The notes: generated by a model from the sequence alone, not told the origin. A stretch of DNA of 64,000 nt from Eucommia ulmoides (GCA_016647705.1 CM028333.1:21818243-21882242); one strand, 5' to 3'. Counted from the stretch's first letter, positions 22,974 to 35,869 are shown. Numbers and translations are program-made.

Positions 22974-23257
22974 GAATAATAGCCGGCCCAAAGGAAGACT
23001 ATTGTTTGGCTAAATAATAAATATTGGTGTTTGTTTTTTACGTGAACCATAACCGGCCCAAATGAAAGTTATTGTTTAACTGAATAATAAACATTGATTT
23101 GATATACTTATGATTATTATTTATGCAATCAATAATTAGCCCAAAGGAAAGTTATTGTTTGGCCAAATAATAAACGTACCAGCGATGATAAATACATGAT
23201 GATTATAAAGACTTTTTTATGTGAATAACAGTCGGTCTAAAGAAAGGCTGTTGTCTG
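22974..23257 (+). other. Four tandem covarying hairpins in the retrotransposon leader
   Basis: Four diverged repeats, each a stem of about 9-11 pairs closing a conserved loop of the type CGGCCCAAAGGAA: hairpin 1 at 22974-23007, 2 at 23044-23077, 3 at 23126-23161, 4 at 23222-23257. The inner arms read AATAG/CTATT, ATAAC/GTTAT, ATAAT/GTTAT and AACAG/CTGTT, so both sides change together while the loop stays. This is the pattern of a selected RNA structure. It lies between the primer site and gag, where packaging and dimerisation signals lie in retroelement RNA. That role is inference. Confidence 0.7.
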
Positions 23258-23389
23258 ATAGAACTAATTGTCAGTATTTAATTATTGCACTGAGAGTACC
23301 ACTTATAGTTAATTTCTATGTCCAAAGACTAGGAATTAATGTTGTGCTAGGTATCTTGAGATAGGTCCCTAATATGGACTGTTCATGTC

Positions 23390-24321
23390 TTGCTTTATTT
23401 ATTTGACATGTTTGTTTATTTTGTTCTCTATACAGTTTCTTTTGCAACTGCCGCGAATGTTTCTGCCCAAGTTAACAACATCCCAATGTTGAACGGGACG
23501 AACTTCAAAATCTGGAAAGAAACTGTAGAGATTGTCCTCGGTTGTATGGATTTGGATTTTGCACTTCAGAAGGATCGACCTACTGCTACTCCCAAAAACC
23601 TCAATCAGATTAAAATTGAAAAGTGGGATTAGTCTAACCGAATGTGCTTGATGATCTTGAAGCGCTCCATTCCCGAAGATTTTTGGGGCTTTATTAATGA
23701 GAGCAAGAGCGCCAAGAAGTTCCTAGAAGAAATTGAGCAATATTTTGCCAAGAACAAAAGTCAGAGATGAGTAATCTTTTGGATAAACTCGTCGCAATGA
23801 AGTATAAAGAAAAAAGGAACATAAGGGAGTACATCATGGAGATGTCTCATCTTGCGTCGAAACTAAAGACACTAAAGTCAAAGTTGTCGGAGGACTTACT
23901 CGTGTACTTGGTTTTGATTTCTCTTCCTGCACACTTTGGGCAATTCAAAGTAAGTTATAATATTCAGAAGAACAAATGGTCCCTTAATGAGCTTATATTT
24001 CACTGTGTGCAAGAAGAAGAGAGGCAGCAGCAGAATAAGACTGAAAGTGCTCGCTTGGCCTCAACTTCTCAGAACAAGAAAAAGAAGAAAACTGAGGTTA
24101 CTGCGGAAGGATCTTCTTAGTAGGAGGAACAAAAGAAGTAGGATGAGAAATTTACCTATTACTTTTGCAAGAAGACGAGACATATGAAGAATGAGTATTC
24201 CAAGCATGCCGCATGACATGCAAATAAGGGTATGCTTCTAACTTTAATTTGTTCTGAAGTTAATTTAACTTTTGTACCTAATGATACTTGGTGGGTAGAT
24301 TCTGGTACTATTACTCACGTA
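23390..24321 (+). pseudogene. Gag (UBN2-type) and protease start of the TNT1-94-like element
   Basis: The reading MLNGTNFKIWKETVEIVLG...CMDLDFAL begins at about 23486 and matches the Gag N-terminal domain of TNT1-94-like elements. It is broken by a stop at 23630 and a shift or stop near 23767. It continues as KYKEKRNIREYIMEMSHLAS and NKWSLNELIFHCVQEEE (the UBN2 domain end) to a stop at 24118. A damaged zinc knuckle follows (YYFCKKTRHMKNEYSKH at about 24158-24208; the second CxxC half is lost). The protease begins as TWWVDSGTITHVS at about 24290 and is cut at 24326 by a solo LTR. Confidence 0.85.
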
Positions 24322-24326
24322 AGTAT

Positions 24327-26678
24327 TATTGATCCTAAGATTTTAATGGACAATTAAAGATTGATATTTTTGGTAGAACTAATGGGTTTGTTGATTGTTT
24401 CAGAAAAAAATAAAAATAAAATAAAAATAAAAAACTCCATTTAAAGATTGAATCATGAAAAATATATCAAAGATGCAAAGATGGACATCGAAGAAATTAA
24501 GAGTATTAAAGATCTTGAAAAAATTAGGTGAAAACAACTCAATATTCTTATACTCTTAATACAACCTGAATTAGGATCACGCACGACACTATTAAATGAG
24601 TTATATTTTTATGTGTTTGATTTGATAAATTTTAGGATCCTAATTAGTGATTAAATATATGCTTCTATGTGAAATTGAAAAATAAAAATTGACCTAAGTG
24701 TAAATCATGTTTAAAGTTGAAATTTAGGGTCAATTTAGTTAACTGAGAAAAGTAATCGGTTAATTGAATTAAACGATGAGTTTTGGAGCAGAAATTAGTG
24801 AAGGAATTGACCAACCAGCAACAATCAGTCAACTAATCCAGAAATGATTGGTCAATTGATTGAAACAATGAGGTTTCGGAGCAAAATGTGAAGATCCTGC
24901 ATCAATCGGTCAATCAACACAAAAGTGATCGGTCAACCGATAGGTCTAAGCCTAGAAAAGTAAACGACTTTTAACAAGTCAGTCAACATATTGAAAGGCA
25001 ATCGGTCGATTGACTATGCTGTGTTTTGGCTGGGAAAACTCCTTAAATCAATCGGTCAACCGACCATGGAGAGATCAGTCAACCAACTGGCTGTTTGGTT
25101 TTAGCTTGGTTTGCATGCTAAATCAATTGGTCAACCGACTAGCCAGGGTCAGGTCAAAAGACTGCTTTGGTTGAGATTTTAAGGAATTTAGGGTTTCGGT
25201 AAAAAATTACCCATTTTAAACGATTCCAAGGGAGTATTTCAAGAGAATTGAACCTACTGAAGATATAGTATATGTATTTTAATATCCCTATTGATTTGGT
25301 CCATATAATTAAAGTTTCTCTCAATTTTAGCAACTAAATACTTCATATCTTTGTGATTGATGATTAAGAAGTATTTTATAGGCTTAATTAAGAGTTTTAA
25401 AAGTTATTTTCAAGTGAAATACATCAGAATTAAATGAGTATGTTATATGGGGATTATAGGTGCCTTTTAGAGGCATATCTTTTGAAAACTAGCCGTTAGA
25501 AGGCTTAATCTCAATTTTTATATGTAGACCTGCGAAAATTAGAACAAATATATCAAGAACTATCAGTTCCTCAGTTTTTCTAAGAATTATCATTCTGCTG
25601 AGATTATTCGAGAGAGATTTTGTGATTACAGTTCTTGAGTTAAAGCGTTGTTGAATTGGTATCACTGATCTATGCTATTTCGCGATCTTGTTTTCATTCT
25701 TCGATGTTTTCCTGATAAGATCTTTCCAAGTTATTATTCTTAATTTTGATTTCATATTATTGTTGATTGCTTGGATTTAAGATTGTGAAAAATCGTTTTC
25801 AAATTTAAGAGCATAAAAATCTTTTGAAAATAATTTTGTGTTATTTTCTAATTACATGCTATATTTTATGTTACCCACAGTTGTTATTAATCATATATTA
25901 ATTTGTCTCACATTGATTCTATCACTTAGTAAATTTCGGGACATTAATCGAGTATAACTGTATTAAGCTAGTGGAAGCTCCTGATGGGAAAAAACTCATA
26001 ATGTTTTTTTTATTTGTGAGTTTAAGCAGATTAGACATAGTTGGACCGGTGTCTAATCAGGGTAGCTAGGTTTCAATCTTTTCAGGTAAAAATATTAGGA
26101 TTTTATCTTTTCCTAACATATAAAAAGGTTAAGTTATTATTTTCCCTTGAAAAAAATTAGGTTGTGATTCTTTTTGAATTGAATTGAATGAATTGTGAAG
26201 GTTTCATTCTTACTTATGAAAATTATACTTGTGAGAGTTGTGAGATTTGATCTTTAGCCTGTAAAAGGATTAAGTAGTGATTCTTCCTGTGATAGAATTA
26301 GGTTAGTATTTAGCCTGGTAAAAATATACGGTTCTTCATTAGCCTGTGAAAAGGAAAATTGTAAGGTTTGGTTCCTACCTAGTAAAAAGATCAAGGGATT
26401 AGTGGTTGCGAATCTCCGTGGAGCTCGGGAGACTAGATTAGACAAGACTAGCTTATTGAACCAGGATATATCTTGATGTGCTGCTTTATTATTACTTTTA
26501 TCATATTCTCTTTGGCTGTGCAATTAGAATATAAACACTTATCCACTACATAACGAAGATAATAATTGATTTAGGATAAATTGATTATTTGATAAATTAA
26601 GTGTTGAAAGATTAAATTGTTTAAATTTTATATAAGCACCTAATTTACCCCCCTCTAGGGTAGCTCACTGAGCCAACA
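24327..26678 (+). mobile_element. SIRE-like solo LTR, target duplication AGTAT
   Basis: It runs from TATTGATCCTAAG (TG mutated to TA) to GAGCCAACA, flanked by AGTAT (24322-24326 and 26679-26683). The host protease reading resumes directly: THVS before, MSIQGCL after. It contains about ten palindrome units (24760-25170), such as GATCGGTCAACCGATAG and CAATCGGTCAACCGACC. No internal region is present. Confidence 0.93.
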
Positions 26679-26683
26679 AGTAT

Positions 26684-27016
26684 GTCTATACAGGGTTGCC
26701 TGTAGAACCGATCGTCAAATGATGTTGAAAGATTCATCTTTGTGGGCGACGAAAATAAAGTGGTGGTGGAAGCTAAAGGGACTTTCAGATTATAATTAAA
26801 AATTGCATTTTATTTGGATTTGTTTGAGACATTTATTACACTGTCTTTTAGACGGAATTTAATTTCTATTTCGAGTTTGGACAAATCAGGATTTTCTTGT
26901 TCTTTAAGAAATAATAAAATTAGTCTTTATCAAAATTCAAAATTTATTGGATTTGGTTCTTTAATTCATAATCTATACATGCTTGATGTTAATTCCTATA
27001 ACGAAATACTGCAAAC
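26684..27016 (+). pseudogene. Pol fragment between the two nested insertions
   Basis: Resumes as SIQGCL... and, at 26814-27016, reads LFETFITLSFRRNLISISSLDKSGFSCS, the segment between protease and GAG-pre-integrase. Homologues usually read DVLYVPSFRRNLISVS here. It ends at EILQTS, cut at 27021 by the minus-strand element, and continues at 32598. Confidence 0.8.
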
Positions 27017-27021
27017 AAGTT

Positions 27022-29351
27022 TGTTGGGCCAATGAACTAAACCAGAGGGGGTAAATTAAGTAGTAATAAAAAATTATCAAATAATAACACTTCAAAAACT
27101 CAAATAATTAATTTTATCATAAATTAAGTATTATCTTTATAGCAGCGGAAATATAATATCAATTAGGTGTATACTAAATAACACAAATATAAATAAATTA
27201 AAGAATACAGTATACCAAAAATTTATACTAGTTCACCAATCTATTCTTGGTTAATCCAGTCCCCTAAGTTCCGCGGAGAGTCGCACTCACTAATCACTAT
27301 GATTCCTTTAACTAGGTAGGAACCAAACCCTCATAAAATGATTCTTTTTGCAGGTTCAGAATAAATATTTACAATTTCTTTTTACAGGCTCAGGAATAAC
27401 TCAATCTTTTTCACGGCTAAAGATTAATCTAATTCTTTTATACTTAGGCTAAGAATTAAACCTTACACAAAAACACTCCAAGTATCTTTTTACTCGGTAA
27501 AGATTGAACCGTCACAAATTCACTCACAATTTAATTCTATTAAGGAAGAATTAACACATAATTTTTTTATGCTCTAAGCAAATATTAAAACCTCAATCTC
27601 TTTACCGGAAGAGATTGAAACCAGCTACCCCTTGATTATCTAATCCGACACTCAACTCACCAATTACAAAATTGATAAGTGATTTTTCTACTCTGAGCTT
27701 CTACCACCCCCAGATAAATTTGAACTCAATGAATTTCCTGAAACTAGTGATACAAATAAAGTAAGATTTTCAAAATCTGATTTTTAAATAAAACAGGTAG
27801 CAAGCAATTTAACACGTAATCAGATTTTTTCAAGAAATCGTTTCAAAAATAATTTTCAATTTAAAATTTAGGAAAATAATTTCAAAGATCAAATTTTCAA
27901 GTAATAGATAATAATATCAAATAACAATAAATAGAAAATAACTTGGAAAGATCTCACCAGGAATCTATCGAATAAATAATAATAAACAATGAAACTTCAA
28001 GTCGGCAATCAACAATAATCCATTCCAAAATTTCTCAAGAATAAATATCAAGAAAATTCTCACAATACTCTCAGTATAATCTCCGAATGATCACTCTTAG
28101 AAAGCACTAACTAAATAGCTTTTTAGAATTGAATGATTGGGATTATTGAAACCTCAAAAACGCAAGTCTATTTATATGAGATTAGAACAAGCTCTCTAAG
28201 GGTTAGTTCTCATATTTCATGACAAATAATTACTTCAATAGACCCTTTATATCATTAAGACTCAATCTTGGTATAATTCACTTAATTATATCTTTTAAAA
28301 TATTCAATTTAGTCCCTCAAACATTTTCTCAATCACAATTAGATAAGATAGAAAAAATTATATGAACCAAATTGAAAAATATCCAAAATACTTGAACCAT
28401 ATCTATAGGAATATTAAATATTAACTATATATCTCAAAATCCATCAAATCCCTAAGATATTTCTAAGATCCTAACCATAAAACAGCTAGTAACAGCTACT
28501 TTTTGCATAAAAACCACAAATTCCTCAAATCATGAAACTGATCATCGGTTAACTGACCAACACCTATTGGTCAACCGCCCGATGCAGGACGTAACCCAGG
28601 CCAAAATCACTTTGCCCATAGGTCGACCGCCACTTATCCATCAGTCGACCAGACGGTTCAGAGACTTCCATAGATCAACCTCCCTATCGACCTAACGGTT
28701 CAGAGAGTTCATTCTTTGGCCATAGGTTGACCTATCTATCGACCGAACAATTCAGAGAAGGTCAACTATTTTTCATAGGTCAACTGATCCTACACCATAA
28801 GTCGACCGATCGATTCAGATACTTCAACATATTCCAACCTACACCCATCGATTAACCGATCCTCTCAGGTAGGTCGGCCAAACAATGCTGGATAATTAAT
28901 TTTTTACTAAATTTCTTCGACATTTTTGCCCCTTTAATTGATTTATTTTCTTGGTTAAGTCTACTAAATCCTTAAATTCAATTTTAATCAATTATATTTC
29001 TTAAATAATATTTCTTCTTCAATTACACATAGGAGCAAATATGTAAGCTAATTAGGATCGTATTAAAAACACACCTAATTGTAAAAATATTTTGTGTCTT
29101 GTGTGATCCTAATCGAGATACATTAAGAGTAAAAATTTAACCTGAATTGTTTTTCCCTAGGTTCTTCAAAGTCTTTGGTGTCTTAATTTTTATCATCTTT
29201 ATCAGTCTCTTTGACATCCATTCAATATTTTTCTCAACTTCTTCATGATAATATCTTAACTGGAATTAATAAACTGAAACACTCAACAAAAACATTAGTT
29301 CCATAAAAAAATATTAACATTTAATTGTCTATCAAAATCTTAGGATCAACA
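27022..29351 (-). repeat. 3' LTR of the minus-strand SIRE-like element
   Basis: Its reverse complement starts TGTTGATCCTAAGATTTTG and ends GGCCCAACA. It holds a palindrome cluster at 28540-28890, including CCATAGGTCGACC and CATCGGTTAACTGACC types. Confidence 0.9.
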
Positions 29352-29627
29352 ATCTTCCCATTTTTTTATGATGACAATTAACTTTTATGTTTTTGTCAAA
29401 ATAATATGTAACCACACTCCCCTTAAATCCGAGGATGGGTTTTTAACTCAATAAGGCACAATCATGAAGAGAATCATAAAATATTCAATAAAACACAAAT
29501 AATCTTCTCAATAATTTCAAAACATGATAAATAATTCAAACCCCCTTTTAACATATTCAACAAAACATCAATAAATTATCCCCCTTTGTCATCTCAAAAA
29601 ATGGGGAAGGGGAACCACAAATAAACA

Positions 29628-30665
29628 CTACTCTAGGCAAATATCGTTATGCCTAGCCATTCCCAAACCACGAATGATTTTCACAAATTGATCTTCCGCT
29701 AAAGGTTTGGTAAAGATATCAGCAAGTTGGTCGGAGATATCAATATATTCAATAACAATATCCATTTTTTGAATGTAATCACGAATAAAGTAATGTCTAA
29801 TATCTATGTGCTTAGTTCGTGAGTGTTGTATAGGATTATTACTTAGACAAATAACGTTTTTATTATCACAATAAATTGGAACTTTCTCCATACATATTCC
29901 AAAATCATTTAATTGTTGCTTAATATATAAAATTTGAGCGCAACAGTTACCAGCTATCATATACTCAGCCTTAAAAGTGGATAAGACTATCGAATTTTGT
30001 TTCTTGCTTGACTAAGAAACCAAGGCATGTCCTAACAAATGACATGACCCACTTGTATTTTTTTGCTCAACTTTACAATCGACAAAATCAGCGTCAGAGT
30101 AACTTATTAATTTAAAATTACTCTTCCTAGAATACCATAATTCTAGGTCAGTCGTCCCCTTTAAATATATAAAAAAAAAAAAAAAAAAATCTCTTAACGC
30201 AGTCAAGTGCGATTATTTAGAACAAGACTGAAATCTTGCACATAAACAAACGCTATACATAATGTTAGGTTTACTAACAGCCAAGTACAACAAGCTATCA
30301 ATCATACCTCGATATATTTTTTTATTAACACGTTTACCCGTATCATCTTTGCCTATCTTCGTAACTGTTTCCATGGGAGTTTTATACTCTTTAGTGTCAT
30401 CCAAACCATATTTATTTAACATCTCTTTGGTGTATTTAGCTTGGTTTAAGAATATTCCTTATTTGGTTTGTTTAATTTGCAACCCAAGAAAGAAATTCAG
30501 TTCTCCTATCATGCTCATCTCAAATTCAACCTGCATTATCTTGGAAAACTCTTGGCAAAGATCCTCATTAGTAGATCCAAAAATAATATCATCAACATAA
30601 ACTTGTCCTAATAAGATATCAGAATAAGTTTGATTAACAAATAGCTTTATATCGCAAGTACTCAT
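29628..30665 (-). pseudogene. Reverse transcriptase C-terminus and RNase H, SIRE-like
   Basis: Read on the minus strand from 30665: ILLGQVYVDDIIFGSTNEDL contains the intact YVDD active-site box, then GELNFFLGLQIKQTK. The frame changes at about 30459. Next comes MLNKYGLDDTKEYKTPMETVTK, then IDSLLYLAVSKPNIMYSVC, a shift at an A/T run near 30170-30190, and a further stop near 30012. RNase H follows at 29628-29960 with CDNKNVICLSNNPIQHSRTK, HIDIRHYFIRD and DQLADIFTKPL. The RNase H frame is the best preserved coding piece of this family here. Confidence 0.88.
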
Positions 30666-31328
30666 TCGAAAACCATATTCAATAAATCATCTTTTAATCA
30701 CAAAATATCAACACTATGTGGATTATCATTATAGACAAATATTTATATAACCAAGTCTACTTAATCTATCAAAATCCACAAATTACTAAATTTAGTCAGT
30801 ATGTCTTTCTCATGATACCAAATAATATCAAGTGATTTCAGGATGCATAACATATCAACTCAATTCAATTCATTTGTATAAAAGATATATTCATAAGTAA
30901 GAGCATATTATACAAATGATCTTATTAACATGCAACAAGTCATTTATAACACTTAGTGAGATCACAAACACTTGATTCATTTTCTAATTCACTTAACACG
31001 TTTTAGAATTAAACACATGATAACTACTTGATATAAACACATAAAATCATATTAATAAGACTTAATTAAATGTGATTCTCATAATCACCATGCAAAGTTT
31101 GTAAGACAGCAAGTAAACACATCGTATAAAATAGGTCTTACAAACCATCATCAACTTACCTATTTGGGAAGTCGAGAATCTCCCTCTTTAACAAATTTAA
31201 TAAATTTAAACCGCAAGAGGTTAGGAGTATCTTTTATATTTTTCTCGGCAACTTTACTCTTTACCTCATTTGTACTGATGATTGCTTTGGGTGCATCATT
31301 TCTCTTAGCCTATCTGTATCTTCTTAGA

Positions 31329-32592
31329 ATAATCACTCTTAGAAAGCACTAGAACTGAATAGCTTTTTAGAGTTGAATGATTGGGATTATTGAAACCTCA
31401 AAAACGCAGGTCTATTTATGTGGAATTAGAACAAGCTCTCTAACAACTACTTTCCATATTTCATGACAAATAATTACTCCAATAGACCCCTTATATCATT
31501 AAGACTTAATCTTGGTGTAATTCACTTAATTATATCTTTTAAAACATTCAATTTAGTCTCTCAAATTTTTTCTCAATCTCAATTAGATAAAATAGAAAGA
31601 ATTACATGAACTAAATTGAGAAATATCCAAAATACTTGAACCATATCTATAGGGATATTAAAATATTAATATATATCTCAAAATTCATCAGACCTCTAAG
31701 ATATCTCTAAGATTCTAACCATAAAACAGCTAGTAATGGCTACTTTTTAGATCAAAACCACAAATTCCTCAAATCCTGAAATTGATCATCGGTTGACCGA
31801 CCAACACCTATTGGTCGACCACCCGATTCGAAACATAACCCAAGCCAAAATCACTTCGCCTATAGGTCGACCGCCACTTATCCATCAGTCAACCAGACGA
31901 TTCATAGACTTCGATGGGTGGACCTCTCTGTTGACCTAACAATTCAGAAAGTTCATTCTTTAGCCATAGGTCGACCTATCTGTTAATCGAACAATTTAGA
32001 GAGTTCAACTGTTTTCCATAGGTTAACCAATCCTACACCATAAGTCAACCGATCGATTCAATAAATTCAACATATTCCAACTTACACCCATCGGTTGACC
32101 GATCCTCTTAAGTAAGTTGACCGAACAATGCTGGATAATTAATTTTTTACTAAATTTCTTCGATATTTTTGCTCCTTTAACCTTTTTTTTATCGGTTAAG
32201 TCCACTAAATCCTTAAATTCAATTTTAATCAATTATATTTCTTAAATCAATGTTTTTTCTTCAATTACACATTGGAGCAAATATGTTAGCTAATTAGGAT
32301 TCTATTAAAAATACACTTAATTGTAAAAATAATTTGTGCCGTGTGTGATTCTAATTGGGATACATTAAGAGTAAAAATTTAACCTGAGTTATTTTTTCCT
32401 AGGTTCTTCAAAGTCTTCAGTCTCTTAATGTCCATCATCTTTGTCAGTCTCTTTGACATTCATTCAACATTTTTCTCAACTTCTTCATAATAATATCTTT
32501 ACTGAAACTAATAAATTGAAACACTCAATAAAACCATTGGTTTCATAAAAAACATCAACATTTAATTGTCCATCAAAATCTTAGGATCAACA
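31329..32592 (-). repeat. Truncated 5' LTR of the minus-strand element
   Basis: Aligns with 28088-29351 from ATCACTCTTAGAAAGCAC onward. The remainder (corresponding to 27022-28087) is absent. A palindrome cluster is at 31785-32120. The outer end (GGATCAACA) abuts the target duplication. Confidence 0.88.
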
Positions 32593-32597
32593 AAGTT

Positions 32598-35440
32598 CAT
32601 ATGGTACAAAGCGAAAATTAAGTGAGAATTATGACATCTTATGGCACAAGTGTTTAGGGCATATCTCGTAACAGAGAATTCATAGGCTTCTGTCGGATGA
32701 AACTCTCAAACCCCTAGTTTTAACATACTTTCAAGTCTGTGTTGAGTGCATCAATAGGAAATGAACAAACTTTAGAAAATTAGGGAGAACAACAAATATC
32801 TTAGAACTTGTACATATTAATATCTGTGGTCCATTACCTACGGCTTCATAGAATGGACAATAGTATTTCATTACATTCATATAAAACTACTCTCATTATG
32901 ATTACCTATATTTGATTCATGAGAAGTCTTAATCCTTGGATGTTTTCAAGTCTTTCAAAGTTGAAGTTGAACTTCAACTTGGAAAGAAAATTAAGACTGT
33001 CAAATCGGACCATGGTGGTGAGTACTATGGGAGAAATTATGGATCAGGAGAACAACATCCAAGACCCTTCACAATTTTCCTCAATGAGTATGGAATTGTT
33101 CCGCAATACACCATGCCGGGCAAATTGAGCATGAATGGTATTGCAAAGCAACGAAACTAAACTCTTAAGGATATGGTAAAAAGTATGATTAGTTCTTCCT
33201 CCTTGCAAGAGTCACTTTGGAGAGAAGCTTTAAAGACCGTAGTGTGCAGTGTGCATCATTAACAGGGTACCCAGCAAAATAGTTGCCAAAACCCCCTATG
33301 AGCTTTGGACAGGCAAGAGGCCTAGCATCAGGTATTTGCACATTTGGGGTTATCTAGCTGAGGCACAGCCTTATAGGCCACATGAAAGAATACTAGACTC
33401 AAGAATGATTAGCTAATATTTCATTAGTTATCCTGAATGCTCTCGAGGCTACAAGTTTTACGATCCCACATCAAGATTCTTCTTTGAAAAGGGAAATGCG
33501 AGATTCTTTGAGGATGTTGAGTTTGAGGGAGAAGACAATATAAGGAATGTTGTTTTTGAAGAATAATTTGTTATTGACGATGATCAGGTCTCTATACATA
33601 TTGTTGTTCAAGACATAGTTGTCTTTGAATTTGTTGTTGACGGTAATCAGATCTCTATACCTATTGCTGTTCAAGACACAGTTCCAGTAGTAAATACAAT
33701 GTTCATGCTTTTATTCTTGATATTGTTCCAAACCAAGACAACAATAAGATTCTTCCTCAAACACCACATATAGATAAACTCAACAACCTCAAGAAGTGCC
33801 ATTAAGGAGACCCACTAGGGAGAAGAGAAGAGCGATTTCAGATGAGTATATCATCTTTCTCCAAGAACATGAGGATGACATTGGTTTAACAAATGATGAT
33901 CCAATCAACTTCTGTCAAGCCATGCGCAATTATAACTCTCAAAAGTGGATTAATGTCATGAAGGATAAGTTAAAGTCTATGAAAGATAATGACGTTTGGG
34001 ATCTTGTCGTGTCACCTGAAGGTGCGAAGCCCATTGGTTGTAAATGGATTTTAAAAACCAAGAGGGATTCGAAGGGTAATGTTGAGAGATATAAGGCTCG
34101 TCTAGTCACCAAAGGCTTTACTCAGTAGGAAGGCATAGACTATAAAGAGACTTTTTCTCTGGTATCTTTAAAAGACTATTTTAGAACTATAATGACAATG
34201 GTGGCTTATTTTGATCTGGAGTTGTATCAGATGGATGTCAAGACTGCGTTTCTCAGTGGATATATTGATGAGACGATTTATATGGTACAACAGAAAACTT
34301 TGTATCGGGAGATCCAAAGTCTATGGTTTGCAAGTTGAAGAAATTCATTTATGGTCTCCCATCAATGGTATCACAAGTTTCATCAAGTTATCACCTCGTA
34401 CGATTTTGAGGCGAATGTCGTTGATGACTGTATATATCACAAGTTCAACGGAAGTAAATATATTTTTCTAATATTATATGTCGATGATATTCTACTCGCT
34501 AGCAGCGATATAGGCTTGTTGCACGAAACTAAGAAATTTCTGACGAAGAAATTCGAGATAAAAGATCTTGGTAACATCTCTTTTGTATTGGGTATTCAGA
34601 TATTGAGAGATCGTTCTCGAGGTATCCTTGGGTTGTCATAAAAGAGCTATATCGATAAGGTTCTAAGCAGATTCAATATGAAAGACAATAAACCAAGAAA
34701 TATGCCCATCGCTAAAAGAGACAAGTTTAGTCTCAAATAATACCCCAATAATGATCTTGAAAGGAAAGAGATGCAGAAGATTCCCTATGCGTCGGTAGTA
34801 GGGAGTCTAATGTATGCTCAAGTCTGTACTTGTCCCGACATAGCATTTATAGTGGGAGTTTTGGGCAGATATTTGAATGATCCAGGTACGCAACATTAGA
34901 AGGTAGCCAAACGTGTCATCTATTATTTGAGGAGAACAAAAGACTACATGATCACTTATTGGAGATCAGATAGTTTAGAGATCATTGATTTCTCTAACTC
35001 TGATTTTGTGGGATGCCAAGATAGCAGGTGCTCCAAATCAAGTTACATCTTTATGCTGGCTGGGGGAGCTATCTCATAAAAGTTTGCTAAGCAGACTATC
35101 ATAGCTTCTTCAACCTTGGCTATGAAGTTCATTACTTGTTATAAGGCGTTCAACCATAGAATATGGTTGCGAAACTTTGTCACTAGGCTGCGTGTAGTAG
35201 ATGACATTGACAGAACATTAAAGATTTATTGTGACAATAACTCTGCAGCTCGACGAAGTCGAAATTTATCGACATCAAGTTTGTAGTTGTTAAAGAGAGA
35301 GTTGAGGATAAGCAGATTTACATAGAACATATAGGGGATAGATTCTATGCTAGCGAACCCATTAATTAAGGGCTTAACACCTAAGGTCTTTCATGGGCAT
35401 ACCGCTTATATGGGTGTTATTCATGGTAATATCTTGATTT
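32598..35440 (+). pseudogene. Pol of the TNT1-94-like element: integrase, RT, RNase H
   Basis: GAG-pre-integrase (ILWHKCLGHIS) is at about 32630. The integrase core includes LVHINICGPLPTAS at about 32810, where the expected first catalytic Asp reads Asn, and KTVKSDHGGEYYG at about 32990 with the second Asp kept. At 33130 MNGIAKQRN replaces the usual E of MNG-AE-RN by K. RT: KPIGCKWILKTKRDSKGNVE at 34020-34090, YQMDVKTAFLSGYIDE at 34225, and the active-site box LYVDDILLAS at about 34475. RNase H debris runs 34780-35430 (PYASVVGSLMYAQ). There are several stops and shifts. It is inactive by more than one criterion. Confidence 0.88.
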
Positions 35441-35869
35441 AGTGGGAGTCACTTTTATGTTCTAAATGTTTTACTCTAGACATTAGATTTTTTCAATTTT
35501 CTACAAAATAAAGTTAATGGTTTATGATTTATTTGTGCAATGTTCGCATTGCATTAAGGACTTTACAGTGATCTCACAAAATATTAAAGAAGGACCAGTT
35601 GGAAATAGACATATCTGAGATCACATTGCATGTAATTTTCTTACTACTTATCCATATTTGATCTATGTCATTGGATGTATTAGTATGGTGATAATCGTGG
35701 TTTAGTCACGACTGTATTGTGTTAAAAGCCACAATAATTCTAGTACTAATATATAAGATGGATTAGATTGTTTAACCAGAAGTCTAAGGATAAAAAATAT
35801 ACAGATGTGTGCCTAATGAATTTTGTGATATAATTATTTCAGGAATAATATGTAGCCCAAGTGGGATAT

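Larger units (their letters stand above)
27022..32592 (-). mobile_element. Rearranged SIRE-like copia element, target duplication AAGTT
   Basis: Minus-strand copy flanked by AAGTT (27017-27021 and 32593-32597). Its 3' LTR is complete (27022-29351). Its 5' LTR is truncated (31329-32592): the roughly 1 kb next to the internal region is missing and joins directly to gag-linker sequence (31142-31328). The internal region keeps RNase H and part of reverse transcriptase but has lost protease and integrase. It is therefore a defective copy carrying internal deletions. Confidence 0.92.

Noticed and set aside
24760..25170. Regularly spaced short repeats resembling a CRISPR array
   Set aside because: The genome is eukaryotic, the repeats are short imperfect palindromes within an LTR, and the spacing is irregular.
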